From NCBI RefSeq assembly GCF_001707825.1, contig NZ_LYBM01000001.1, positions 1-64,000 on the forward strand: a stretch of 64,000 nucleotides of DNA, written 5' to 3'. Numbering within the stretch: position 1 is the stretch's first letter; the number at the start of each line of letters is the position of its first letter. The notes under the pieces were generated by a model. That model ran no database searches and was not told the DNA's origin. It saw only the letters and a list, made by a program, of their open reading frames with translations. Below, piece by piece: positions 37,885-46,894 of the stretch. The position numbers were made by a program, and so were the translations under genes. Origin of the DNA: Veronia pacifica (GTDB lineage: Bacteria > Pseudomonadota > Gammaproteobacteria > Enterobacterales > Vibrionaceae).

Positions 37885-38871
37885 TTACGCTGGCTGGGTG
37901 CCAGATTTTAAGAATCTCAGCCAATTGCCTCCGAGAATCTTAGCTGTTTCTGATTCATTGAATCCTTTCTCAATTAAACCAGAATAGATATTTTTAAAGC
38001 CCGAGCTGTCGGGGAACCATGGCAACGCATCGGGCCAGCCAGAATTCGACGCTGAACCCTCACCGTAATCCATCGCTTTAGACCATCTTCCATTTCTCAT
38101 CCAGTCGAGCACACTTTGCGGTTGGTTCTGGCAAAGGTCACTGCCGATTGAAAGATTGTCGATACCATACCGTTCGGCACAATCAGCAATCATTGAGCAG
38201 AATGTGTCCAGTGTGCACTGGCTACCGTCGGGCAGATGAAAAGGATAGAGACTGAAGCCAAGCAGCCCGCCTCGCTGGGTCAATGCCTTTAACACTGCAT
38301 CGGACTTGTTGCGAAGTGCTTGATGAAACAAAGATGGATTGGCGTGACTAATACAAATAGGACGTGACGACAACTCGATGGCATCGAGTGTCGAACGCTC
38401 AGCACTGTGCGACATATCAACAATCATCCCAACCCGGTTCATTTCTTCTATGGCTTGTTTTCCAAAACGGGTTACGCCGCTGTCATCCTGCTCATAACAG
38501 CCTGTGGCGAGTAAACTCTGATTGTTGTAAGTCAGTTGCATGATCAGTAAACCAAGCTGGCGCATCACTGAAATCAGGCCAATTTCATCATCAATCGGTG
38601 AGCAATTTTGTGCACCGAAAAAGATCCCCACTCTTCCCTGACTCTTCGCGATACGGAGGTCATCTGCATCAAACACGGGCATGATGAGATCGCTGTTGAG
38701 TTCAAACAGTCTTTGCCATTGGGCAAAACGGGTCAGAGTCTCACGAGCATTCTCATGGTAAACCAATGTAACGTGTACACCACTTAGGCCACTTGCTTTT
38801 AACTGCTCAAAATAGGCCCGATCCCAGCGGCAATATTGCAAGCCATCGATGATTATTTGGTCGCTATACAT
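37885..38871 (-). CDS. M19 membrane-dipeptidase-like protein
   Basis: This 328-residue TIM-barrel protein resembles the M19 subgroup found next to dimethylglycine demethylase genes (dgcAB) in Pseudomonas, as I recall. It opens IIIDGLQYCRWDRAYF, where true dipeptidases have a His-x-Asp metal pair, and has GAQN (88) where they have a Glu ligand. The later His residues DMSHS (155) and ISHANP (176) are kept. It may therefore not be a dipeptidase, but an amidohydrolase-like enzyme in a betaine-type pathway. ATG follows AAGGAGATG. Confidence 0.8.
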   Translation of the reverse strand: MYSDQIIIDGLQYCRWDRAYFEQLKASGLSGVHVTLVYHENARETLTRFAQWQRLFELNSDLIMPVFDADDLRIAKSQGRVGIFFGAQNCSPIDDEIGLISVMRQLGLLIMQLTYNNQSLLATGCYEQDDSGVTRFGKQAIEEMNRVGMIVDMSHSAERSTLDAIELSSRPICISHANPSLFHQALRNKSDAVLKALTQRGGLLGFSLYPFHLPDGSQCTLDTFCSMIADCAERYGIDNLSIGSDLCQNQPQSVLDWMRNGRWSKAMDYGEGSASNSGWPDALPWFPDSSGFKNIYSGLIEKGFNESETAKILGGNWLRFLKSGTQPA

Positions 38872-38898
38872 AATTACATCTCCTTTTACACATCAGGC

Positions 38899-40347
38899 TC
38901 AGTAGGCACGCTGATAAGCCGTTTTAACTACAGTGTAAAAATCTTTTGCATACTGGCCCTGTTCGCGCGGACCAAAACTGGATGACTTTCTGCCACCAAA
39001 AGGTACGTGATAATCAGTCCCTGCAGTAGGCAAATTAACCATCACACAACCCGTCTGTGCTTGCTGCTTAAACAGAGTGCTTGTCTTCAGACTTTGGGTG
39101 ATCACACCTGCGGTCAACCCAAAGCGGGTGTCATTGACAGTACTTACAGCATGTTCAAAATTATCCACCTTAATCACACAGGCCATGGGAGCAAAAAGCT
39201 CTTCCTGATTCACATCCCAGCTATTGTCTGTACCGGTAAACAAGGTTGGTGACATGAAAAACCCGTCAGTTTCCCGGGTCAGTGTTTCGCCACCAAACAC
39301 CAGCTCTCCCCCGCGCTGTTTGGCAACTTCGACCCAACGCAGATTCGAATCAAGCTGAGTCTGGTCAACCACTGGCCCCATAAAGACTCCGTCCTGCAGA
39401 GCAGGACCAACACTGACTGATTTAAGACGGGCGACTAATGCTTCAACGAAGGCATCGTGAATATTTTTATCGACAACAAGACGGGAGGAAGCCGTGCATT
39501 TTTGTCCCGTACCTGAATATGAACCCGCCAGAGACGCTTCAACCGCAATATCGATGTCAGCATCCTCTGCAATATAGAGAGCGTTCTTACTGCCCATCTC
39601 TAACTGACAGCGAACAAAGTTAGGCGCAGTAGCAGCAGCAACCTGACGCCCTACAGCGACAGAACCAGTAAAACTCACCGCATCAATATCTGTACTGTTT
39701 ATCAGCCTGTCGCCAACATCGCGCCCAGATCCGAGTAATAGATTAAAGGTGCCCGGCGGCAAATCCTGACGGTCTATGATGTCAGCCAGTGCAACTGCAC
39801 TCGCCGGGGTGAGATTTGCTGGCTTCCATATCACACTGTTTCCAAATGCAAGAGCGGGCGCTATCTTCCAGGCGGCGGTTGCAGTAGGAAAATTCCAGGG
39901 AGAAATAACCGCAACAACACCCACGGCTTCGCGGGTAACCTCAACCTGAACGCCGGGACGCACTGAGTCAGAAATATCCCCCATCTGACGTAACACCTCG
40001 GCCGCGTAATATTGAAAAAACTGGCCAGCGCGATAAATCTCGCCACGCCCTTCCGCAAAGGGCTTGCCTTCCTCACGCGATAATAAGGTGCCTAATTCAT
40101 CACAGCGAGCAATCAACTCATCACCAATTGAACGTAAAACGCCGAGCTTTTTCTCAAGTGGTACTTTTTCCCAGACAGGCTGTGCAATACGGGCGGCTGC
40201 AATTGCATTTTCTACTTGATTAGCATCTGCCTGAGAAAATTCGCCTAGAGATTCATTCATATTAGAGGGATTAATATTGGGTACTGTTTTAGATCCCTCT
40301 TGCCAACGACCATTTATATAAAGTGCTTTTTCACTATTTATAGACAT
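38899..40347 (-). CDS. Aldehyde dehydrogenase, ketoglutarate-semialdehyde type
   Basis: A 482-residue NAD(P)-dependent aldehyde dehydrogenase with the cofactor-site VISPWNFPTATAAWKIAPAL, catalytic Glu 250 (QLEMGSKN) and nucleophile Cys 284 (GTGQKCTASSR). The end FGGRKSSSFGPREQGQYAK resembles alpha-ketoglutaric-semialdehyde dehydrogenases rather than betaine-aldehyde dehydrogenase. It oxidises a short aldehyde to its acid, probably the last step of the operon pathway. Confidence 0.88.
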   Translation of the reverse strand: MSINSEKALYINGRWQEGSKTVPNINPSNMNESLGEFSQADANQVENAIAAARIAQPVWEKVPLEKKLGVLRSIGDELIARCDELGTLLSREEGKPFAEGRGEIYRAGQFFQYYAAEVLRQMGDISDSVRPGVQVEVTREAVGVVAVISPWNFPTATAAWKIAPALAFGNSVIWKPANLTPASAVALADIIDRQDLPPGTFNLLLGSGRDVGDRLINSTDIDAVSFTGSVAVGRQVAAATAPNFVRCQLEMGSKNALYIAEDADIDIAVEASLAGSYSGTGQKCTASSRLVVDKNIHDAFVEALVARLKSVSVGPALQDGVFMGPVVDQTQLDSNLRWVEVAKQRGGELVFGGETLTRETDGFFMSPTLFTGTDNSWDVNQEELFAPMACVIKVDNFEHAVSTVNDTRFGLTAGVITQSLKTSTLFKQQAQTGCVMVNLPTAGTDYHVPFGGRKSSSFGPREQGQYAKDFYTVVKTAYQRAY

Positions 40348-40423
40348 CGCTCTAACCCATCCTTTTTATATTCAGTGTGTTTTTCCGCTCTAGAAAAGTA
40401 TGTGCCTCTTTATGCAACTGTAT

Positions 40424-40804
40424 TTATTCTTTTTTTACTTGGGCATATACCACTAATTCGACCAACATTTCCTCGCGAGCCAGACCAGCAACAATCATTG
40501 CTGCACGATTGGGATAAGGAGCATCAAAATATTTACCATAAATACCATTAAATACATTGAGATAAGAACGATCGGTAACATATATCAATACTTGTAAAAC
40601 GCTTTCAGCATCTTCACCTGCTGAATTCAACGTTGATATTAAATTTTCCATTACCTGAATTGACTGAGCTGCAATTCCACCTTCGACAACGTTTCCATCG
40701 GCATTAATTGGTATTTGTGATGTATATAAAATGCCATCAGACTTTACAGCCCAACTTAGTGGTGCGGGTGTCGCGTACAGATTTGTTTTAATAGATGTCT
40801 TCAA
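40424..40804 (-). CDS. RidA/YjgF-family enamine/imine deaminase
   Basis: The open frame runs up to 40870, but AGGAG lies seven bases before TTG 40804, giving MKTSIKTNLY, a start typical for RidA, so I choose 126 residues. The catalytic Arg is in PYPNRAAMIV, the substrate pocket in GILYTSQIPI. RidA proteins hydrolyse reactive enamines and imines made by amino-acid dehydratases or oxidases, so the pathway likely creates such an intermediate. First gene of the seven-gene operon, divergent from LysR. Confidence 0.85.
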   Translation of the reverse strand: MKTSIKTNLYATPAPLSWAVKSDGILYTSQIPINADGNVVEGGIAAQSIQVMENLISTLNSAGEDAESVLQVLIYVTDRSYLNVFNGIYGKYFDAPYPNRAAMIVAGLAREEMLVELVVYAQVKKE

Positions 40805-40868
40805 ATTGACACTCCTAGAATAATCATTCGAATCCATAGTTGATATCAAAACCCAAATATTGCATAAC

Positions 40869-40924
40869 ATTTATCGATAAATCGAACTATAAATTTATAA
40901 CAATTGATAAATAAAATTTATCAA
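40869..40924. promoter_or_regulatory. Palindromic operators between ridA and lysR
   Basis: Two palindromes sharing GATAAA half-sites lie in the divergent promoter. One is ATTTATCGATAAAT (40869-40882, perfect). The other has arms TTGATAAAT and ATTTATCAA separated by three bases (40904-40924, perfect). LysR proteins bind such inverted repeats upstream of their divergent target, so these are likely operators controlling the catabolic operon and lysR itself. Confidence 0.6.
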
Positions 40925-40964
40925 TATAAGTAAAAATAAAATAAAAACATGGAGGGCTAGGTAT

Positions 40965-41845
40965 ATGGGCATCAAAGTTCAACAATTGATGCATTTTTCG
41001 TTGGTTGCAGAAATGGGGGGTTTTCGGGCAGCAGCATCGAGAGCCAATAGAACACAAGCAGCATTATCCACATCAGTTAAGGAGCTTGAAAAATTATTAG
41101 GACAGTCACTCTTTCAAAGTGGTCATAAAGCACAACTCACCCCTTTCGGACAATATTGCTTGCCGAAAGTGAAACGATTTTTAGCCTTGTACAATGATTT
41201 TAATGCTGACCTGAAAGCTGCGGCTTCAGGAGAGTCAGGAATCATCAGAATCGCCAGTGTGCCGTCTGTAGCAGCCAAACTCATTCCTAACGTTTTGGCT
41301 GAATTCACATCCATGTATCCCGACGTTCAGGTATCTCTGGTTGATGACAACGCGGCAGGGGTAGAAACCAAGTTGTTGACTGGCGAGGTTGATCTCGCAG
41401 TGGGTAACTGCCTTCACATAAAAGACAATAATATTTCGTTTGAACCGCTTCTCAGTGATCCAGTTGGCGCTGTCTGCCAGCTAGACCATCCACTTGCCCA
41501 ACTGCAGATGGAAAACCTATCAAATGGGAGCAAATGGCATCATTCCCTTTTATTCGGAATGGGACTTGCTCACTCCTCTCTAAAACCGCCGCAAGTCAGC
41601 TGGCGGAGAATGCGCTTTACTCGGTTCAGAATATTACATCTCTTTTCTCAGTGTTGGAGCATGGCGTTGGAATCACCACACTTCCCAGACTGGCATTTAA
41701 CGAGCGGGCGTCAAACCTCTGCTGGATCCCCATTGAAGACCCGTATGTCGAGAGAGAAATCGGTATATTCAAGCTCGGGGGCCGCTACATCTCGCCGCAG
41801 GCAGATAACTTTATGGACCTCTGTATTAAAATGATAAGGGGTTAA
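40965..41845 (+). pseudogene. LysR-type regulator, broken by one frameshift
   Basis: Frame one (40965 to about 41515) gives the winged helix (QQLMHFSLVAEMGGFRAAAS, RTQAALSTSVKELEKLLGQ, LFQ) and the first part of the inducer domain. The rest continues in another frame as PIKWEQMASFPFIRNG through PRLAFNERAS to KMIRG, ending at 41845. An extra A in the AAAA run near 41513 would join them. Together they make about 293 residues, full length. It probably controls the divergent ridA operon. The break may be real or a sequencing error. Confidence 0.8.
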
Positions 41846-41987
41846 TAGATAAGGAAGATACATTGCCGTCACGGACGTGGCGGCAATGAACTCGTTCCTC
41901 TCAGACGTAAGTAATACGCACTCGATTTGACACTGCCCATATTTATAGTGATCCTTGACCGAAATGTATGTAATTCAGGAATACATC

Positions 41988-42980
41988 ATGAAAGTCGCCG
42001 TATTTAGTACAAAAAAGTACGATCAGGATTCTTTTCAAAAGCATAATCAGGCTTTTAATCATCAACTTAGTTTTTTTGACTTCAGACTCACAGAACAAAC
42101 CGCCAGATTACTGGACGGATTCGATGCAGTCTGCGCTTTTGTTAATGATGATTTAAGCGCTTCGGTGCTTGAAATACTTGCCGAGCATGGCGTGCGGGTG
42201 ATCGCCATGCGTTGCGCAGGTTTTGACAAGGTTGATATTGAAAAAGCGGCCTCACTGGGGCTTGAGGTTGTCAGGGTCCCTGCTTATTCGCCGGAATCTA
42301 TTGCTGAGCATACTCTCGGGCTGATGTTAAGCCTTAACCGACGGATACATCGTGCTTACCAACGTACCCGGGAGGCAAACTTCTCACTGGAAGGTCTGAC
42401 CGGATATAATTTCCACGGTCGAACTGTCGGAGTAATTGGCACGGGTCGAATTGGCGTGGCAACGATTCGTATTTTAAAAGGCTTTGGTATGAAAGTGCTT
42501 GCTTTCGACCCCTACGAAAATGCCGAGGCAGTAGCACTGGGAGCGACTTACACCTCACTTGACGAGCTTTACCGTCAGTCACATGTCATCAGCCTGCATT
42601 GTCCGATGAGTAAAGAGAACTACCATATGCTCGATGCGGACGCCTTTAATAAGATGCGTGACGGCGTCATGATCATCAATACCAGCCGGGGCGGGTTGAT
42701 CAATTCTCAGGATGCAATTGAGGCATTAAAAGAGCGCAAAATTGGTGCATTAGGCGTTGATGTATATGAAAACGAACAAGAATTATTTTTTGAAGATAAG
42801 TCAAACGACGTGATAAAAGATGATGTCTTTCGTAGGCTTTCATCATGCCACAACGTTCTGTTCACGGGTCATCAGGCTTTCCTAACTGAAGAAGCACTTG
42901 GCAACATCGCAGATACCACTCTCAACAACCTCAAAATGTTTGAGATAGGAGAAAAGTCGGGGAACGAAATTTTCGGCTGA
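41988..42980 (+). CDS. ldhA: D-lactate dehydrogenase (fermentative type)
   Basis: A 330-residue D-2-hydroxyacid dehydrogenase reducing pyruvate to D-lactate with NADH. It starts KVAVFSTKKYDQDSF and has the Rossmann motif VGVIGTGRIGVATIR, the catalytic Arg in NTSRGGLINS and the His in FTGHQAFLTEEALGNIA, all closest to E. coli LdhA. ATG 41988 follows CAGGA. A hairpin GCCCGGAGC / GCTCTGGGC (43013-43037) lies downstream but lacks a T-run. It is on the same strand as lysR but has its own promoter space. Confidence 0.92.
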   Translation: MKVAVFSTKKYDQDSFQKHNQAFNHQLSFFDFRLTEQTARLLDGFDAVCAFVNDDLSASVLEILAEHGVRVIAMRCAGFDKVDIEKAASLGLEVVRVPAYSPESIAEHTLGLMLSLNRRIHRAYQRTREANFSLEGLTGYNFHGRTVGVIGTGRIGVATIRILKGFGMKVLAFDPYENAEAVALGATYTSLDELYRQSHVISLHCPMSKENYHMLDADAFNKMRDGVMIINTSRGGLINSQDAIEALKERKIGALGVDVYENEQELFFEDKSNDVIKDDVFRRLSSCHNVLFTGHQAFLTEEALGNIADTTLNNLKMFEIGEKSGNEIFG

Positions 42981-43135
42981 TTGCCCTCACAATAACCGCT
43001 GTATACTTGTTAGCCCGGAGCGTTCGTTGCTCTGGGCAGATCTCAACAGCCATGCCTGCCCAGTTGACGACCTTTCATTGATCCAGTCATAGTGACTCAC
43101 GTACTGCTCAACATGACTGACAATGAGGGACAATC

Positions 43136-43537
43136 GTGGCGTACATTACTTTTTTTACATTGGTCGTTATGCTTGGAGGCATGGTGACATTTCAAATCCT
43201 CTTTGCCCCCCTTTTGTTTACCCAACTTGGTAAAGAGAATTTTTCTACCTTCATCCGGGCATTCTTTCCCTGGTATTACATTTATTTCGGTCTGCTCAAT
43301 CTCATCCTTTTCGCCTCTTTTATCGTTCAGAGCATTCTCGGACAATCGGATTGGTTCTTGATTTTTTTATCTGGATTCAGTCTGCTTGGCTTTTATGTCT
43401 CTCGTCAGATCCTGATGCCGAAAGCTAACGAAGCGTCTGATGCCGGCGAAAAAAAGGCCTTCGACCGCTATCATCGCAGTACAGTAATAATCAACACGAT
43501 CCAGTTGTTTATCGTTATCTACCTTATCTGGCCGTAA
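43136..43537 (+). CDS. DUF4149/TMEM205-like membrane protein
   Basis: A 133-residue inner-membrane protein with four helices. The motif GGMVTFQILFAPLLFTQLG and the late FDRYHRSTVIINTIQL fit the DUF4149 (TMEM205-like) family, of unknown function. It starts at GTG after GAGGGA. It is convergent with the AraC-type gene. Confidence 0.8.
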   Translation: MAYITFFTLVVMLGGMVTFQILFAPLLFTQLGKENFSTFIRAFFPWYYIYFGLLNLILFASFIVQSILGQSDWFLIFLSGFSLLGFYVSRQILMPKANEASDAGEKKAFDRYHRSTVIINTIQLFIVIYLIWP

Positions 43538-43575
43538 CGCAAAAGCGACGCTGCCATCGAGCAGCTCATCGCTAG

Positions 43576-44559
43576 TCAGCTCACATCTGCCTTGTCAGCG
43601 AAAAAACTGGGCGGATGTCCGAAGGCTCGTCTAAAAGCATTGGTAAAATTGGACGGGTGGTGATATCCGGCCTGATATGCAGCTTCTGTGATCGTCATCA
43701 AACCGCTTTCAAGACATTGCTTTGCCATATCCAAGCGGCGTTGTCTGATGTAAGCGTTGACTGGCATTCCCAAATGCTCCCGACATTTTCGTTGGAAACT
43801 TGAGACGCTCATTGCGAAGTGAGCAGCCAAAGATGCCAGTTCCAGTGGCTCTGCCAAATTATTTTCAATATGACTGATTATTTTTTCAATGCCGTTCCCC
43901 ACAGTTATTGCATTGGTGCTGGTAAACGCAGGGAATATCCCGGCCTCAACCTGTTGTACCAACTCACCAATTGTCTGATAGACCAAACTCTCCATCTTTA
44001 CTCGCTCAGAAAATGCAGCGGGCGAATCAAGCGATATAAGTTGCTCACAGAGGACCAATAATTCTGGCGTCATGACAATTGATAATGAAGCATGGTGTTG
44101 CTCAATGAACCGGTTGATAGCACAGGAGTTCGAAGACATTTTCCGAACCCATGAGGGGTAAAGCATCAAATTTAGTTTGGCTGTGCGGTTTCCCCGCCTG
44201 AGCCTTCGGGTAAAGGCCGACGGACGGGCAACATTTGCCATGATTCCGCATGGCGCAGACGATGCATCGAGGTGAAAATCATGGTCGTCATAACCAAAGC
44301 TAAGGCTTCCCTCTAATAAAAAGGTGACCATAACTGCTGGCGTTACAGACGATAAAACTTGCATATCGTCCAGCTCTTTTACCCTGCCGGCATGCAGTGA
44401 AAAAGCGCCCTCGTGGCGATATGAAGTCAGCTCACCTTTTACTAACGGCGATCCCATTGACGATAATGTGCCTTTTATCAGCTGATTTTCTGACTCTTCA
44501 TCATTCACTTTGGCTGGCACGTTGAGGAGTTTGATTCGAGGATGAGGCGTAATACCCAT
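43576..44559 (-). CDS. AraC-family regulator of a TonB receptor
   Basis: The 327-residue regulator has a variable N-terminal sensor domain and a C-terminal double helix-turn-helix (LASLAAHFAMSVSSFQRKCR, then ITEAAYQAGYHHPSNFTNAF, RRAFGHPP). The organisation and divergent TonB receptor are as in PchR/YbtA-type siderophore-responsive activators. ATG 44559 follows AGGAAAG; an upstream TTG at 44580 is less likely. It probably activates the adjacent receptor when the iron carrier is present. Confidence 0.88.
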   Translation of the reverse strand: MGITPHPRIKLLNVPAKVNDEESENQLIKGTLSSMGSPLVKGELTSYRHEGAFSLHAGRVKELDDMQVLSSVTPAVMVTFLLEGSLSFGYDDHDFHLDASSAPCGIMANVARPSAFTRRLRRGNRTAKLNLMLYPSWVRKMSSNSCAINRFIEQHHASLSIVMTPELLVLCEQLISLDSPAAFSERVKMESLVYQTIGELVQQVEAGIFPAFTSTNAITVGNGIEKIISHIENNLAEPLELASLAAHFAMSVSSFQRKCREHLGMPVNAYIRQRRLDMAKQCLESGLMTITEAAYQAGYHHPSNFTNAFRRAFGHPPSFFADKADVS

Positions 44560-44641
44560 TTTGCACTTTCCTAATAACAACTATGCAATCCCGCATAACA
44601 ATCCTGACTTTCCCTGAGTGAAGATGGAATCTACCATACAT

Positions 44642-44660
44642 GAGAATTGTTATCACTTGC
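44642..44660. promoter_or_regulatory. Fur-like box upstream of the TonB receptor
   Basis: The 19-bp stretch containing AGAATTGTTATCACTT matches 12 of 19 positions of the Fur consensus and lies about 35-50 bp before the receptor start, in the promoter shared with the AraC gene. The match is moderate; the context, a TonB receptor with an AraC regulator, supports iron control. Confidence 0.45.
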
Positions 44661-44693
44661 ATTTGGAGTATTACGTTGGAAAGGTATTGTCTC

Positions 44694-46691
44694 ATGGATA
44701 GTTGTAACCTTGCTTTGCCGAAAAAGTCACTACTTTGCCTGGCCGTTGGCCTCGCACTAAGCAATCCTGCTATGGCAGCGGAAAGCACCGAGATGGATGA
44801 TGTTGTTGTCTGGGGTACCAAGGTCTCCAGTGACTCAGAATCGGTGGGTGCAGATGATATGTCGCTCAAGCAGGCAGACCATATGTCTGATATTCTGCGT
44901 GATATTCCAGGTGTAGACGTGGGTGGTACCCACTCGGTCAACCAGCGTATTAACATCCGTGGCCTGAACGAAACGGACTTGGACATTCGATTGGATGGCG
45001 CTTCTCAACACGCTAACATGTTCCACCACATCGGTAACCTCACCCTAAACCCAGATATCCTGAAAAGTGCCGACATCAAAGTCGGTAACAACTCAGTGAC
45101 TCAGGGCGGACTGGGTGGTGCAGTGAATTTTGAGACCAAAAATGCTAAAGACCTGTTGGGATACGGACAGGAATTCGGTGGTCGTATTTTCGGTGGCTTT
45201 GCTGACAATAACAACCGTCAGACCTCGTTAACACTCTTCGGAAAACTGAGTGATCAAATTGATGCCGTGGTTTATGGCCACCAAGTCCAACGCGACAACT
45301 TCCGCGACGGTGAAGGTAACGAAGCTTTCGGCACCGCCGGAGATGTAGTCAACGTACTGGCAAAAGTAGGCTTTGAGCCTTCTGAAGGCCACCGTCTGGA
45401 ATTGTCATACGACGTATATCGTGACAGCGGCGACTACAATCCACGTCCTGACATGAACGGTGATACAAATATCGCGCTTACTAAGGGTCGCTTACTTCTC
45501 CCTACGAATTACGACAGGGATACAGTGACACTCAACTACAACTTAAAAACATCTTCATTGAAAGGTAAGGCAACACTTTACAACAGCAAAACCTTTATTG
45601 AACGCGATGAGAGTAAAACAGGTTGGAGTAGATATGGCCGCGAATCCATCAATACCGCGACCAACAGTAACACGGGCGGAAACGTAACGCTGCAGTCAGA
45701 GCTTGTTATTGCAGGACTGGATAATCAAGTCACCTATGGTGTCGATTATCTGGACAAAACCAGCAAGAGTGAATTTGGTGGCAAGCAATACATGAGTGAG
45801 TCTGCTCGCTCTGCGGCAGCATTTGTTGAAAACACGCTTCACCTTAATAAAAAATGGGAAGTCACTGCTGGGCTTCGATTTGATGATTACCGTCGCGATG
45901 CGATGACAGGTAGCGATGACTTTAACGGCACAACATGGTCACTAGGTAGTGAGTATGCACTTACGCCTGAGCTTACTGTTTTTGCCAACACCCGCACCCT
46001 GTTCAAGGGTCCAGAGTTGCTTGAAACCTTCGTTAAATATCAAAAAGATGCCTTTCTTGCTGATGATATCAAGTCAGAAACAGGCCAAAATACTCAGGGT
46101 GGTCTCCGCTACTCTCAAACATTCGGTGAACATTTCCTGAGCGCAAACCTGACAGTATTCAAGACCCGCATCGATGACCACATTGTCGAAGAATGGCAGC
46201 GTGGTAGCTACTTAATCAAAAACGATGGCGATGTTGAGTATACGGGTGCTGAGATCAGTACTGGTTACGGTTATGAAAACTTTAACGCCAAACTTTCTTA
46301 TGCACAGTCAAATAACAAACACCTGACAACAGGTGGACCAATCACCAAAGATGGACGAAGCACTGACATCGGTGACAGCATCGCGCTGACGCTCGACTAT
46401 GAGGCGGAGAGTCTTGATACCCTATTTGGTTGGACTGCTGTTTCAGTCCTCGAAGAGAGCAATGTAATTAAAGGCAACAAGCCAAAAGAAGGCTATAACG
46501 TCCATAATGTATATGCACAGTGGATGCCATCAAATATTGCTGACCTCTCTGTCACACTGGGCGTAGACAACCTCTTTGACGAAACGTACGTTTCTCATGC
46601 ATCACGTTCAGGCGTGATACGTGGTGGATTTACGAGTGATGACTACGAGCCGGGCAGAAACATCAAACTGTCTGCTTCATACCAGTTCTAA
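44694..46691 (+). CDS. TonB-dependent outer-membrane receptor
   Basis: This protein has 665 residues from ATG 44694 (an upstream ATG gives 683 but no signal peptide fit). The signal peptide ends AMAAES, then a TonB-box-like EMDDVVVWGTK. The plug domain reads DILRDIPGVDVGG, INIRGLNETDLDIRLDG and GGLGGAVNFETK; the barrel ends in NLFDETYVSHASR and the aromatic terminal Phe of SYQF. The ligand is probably a siderophore or other iron carrier; the exact class is not certain. It is divergent from the AraC gene and followed by a strong terminator. Confidence 0.9.
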   Translation: MDSCNLALPKKSLLCLAVGLALSNPAMAAESTEMDDVVVWGTKVSSDSESVGADDMSLKQADHMSDILRDIPGVDVGGTHSVNQRINIRGLNETDLDIRLDGASQHANMFHHIGNLTLNPDILKSADIKVGNNSVTQGGLGGAVNFETKNAKDLLGYGQEFGGRIFGGFADNNNRQTSLTLFGKLSDQIDAVVYGHQVQRDNFRDGEGNEAFGTAGDVVNVLAKVGFEPSEGHRLELSYDVYRDSGDYNPRPDMNGDTNIALTKGRLLLPTNYDRDTVTLNYNLKTSSLKGKATLYNSKTFIERDESKTGWSRYGRESINTATNSNTGGNVTLQSELVIAGLDNQVTYGVDYLDKTSKSEFGGKQYMSESARSAAAFVENTLHLNKKWEVTAGLRFDDYRRDAMTGSDDFNGTTWSLGSEYALTPELTVFANTRTLFKGPELLETFVKYQKDAFLADDIKSETGQNTQGGLRYSQTFGEHFLSANLTVFKTRIDDHIVEEWQRGSYLIKNDGDVEYTGAEISTGYGYENFNAKLSYAQSNNKHLTTGGPITKDGRSTDIGDSIALTLDYEAESLDTLFGWTAVSVLEESNVIKGNKPKEGYNVHNVYAQWMPSNIADLSVTLGVDNLFDETYVSHASRSGVIRGGFTSDDYEPGRNIKLSASYQF

Positions 46692-46708
46692 TTTCACATT
46701 ACTTACTC

Positions 46709-46734
46709 AAGCCTGCCATTCGGCAGGCTTTTTT
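46709..46734 (+). terminator. Terminator of the TonB receptor gene
   Basis: Stem AAGCCTGCC / GGCAGGCTT with loop ATTC followed by a T-run, about 20 bp after the stop codon. Confidence 0.9.
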
Positions 46735-46894
46735 GATCATTTGACAGGTAAATGTGGCAATAATCGGTCGTACTGGCGAAAAAATCCGCTAACAGCGCGA
46801 TTTAACAAGCTAAAAATTGCTTTAAAACAAACGATTAAAAATGACCTGAGTTATACTAGATAAAGGGAAGTTGGAGTAAAGAAGTAGGAACAAG

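Noticed and set aside
43013-43037. Hairpin after ldhA as a rho-independent terminator
   Set aside because: The stem is good, but no T-run follows on either strand.
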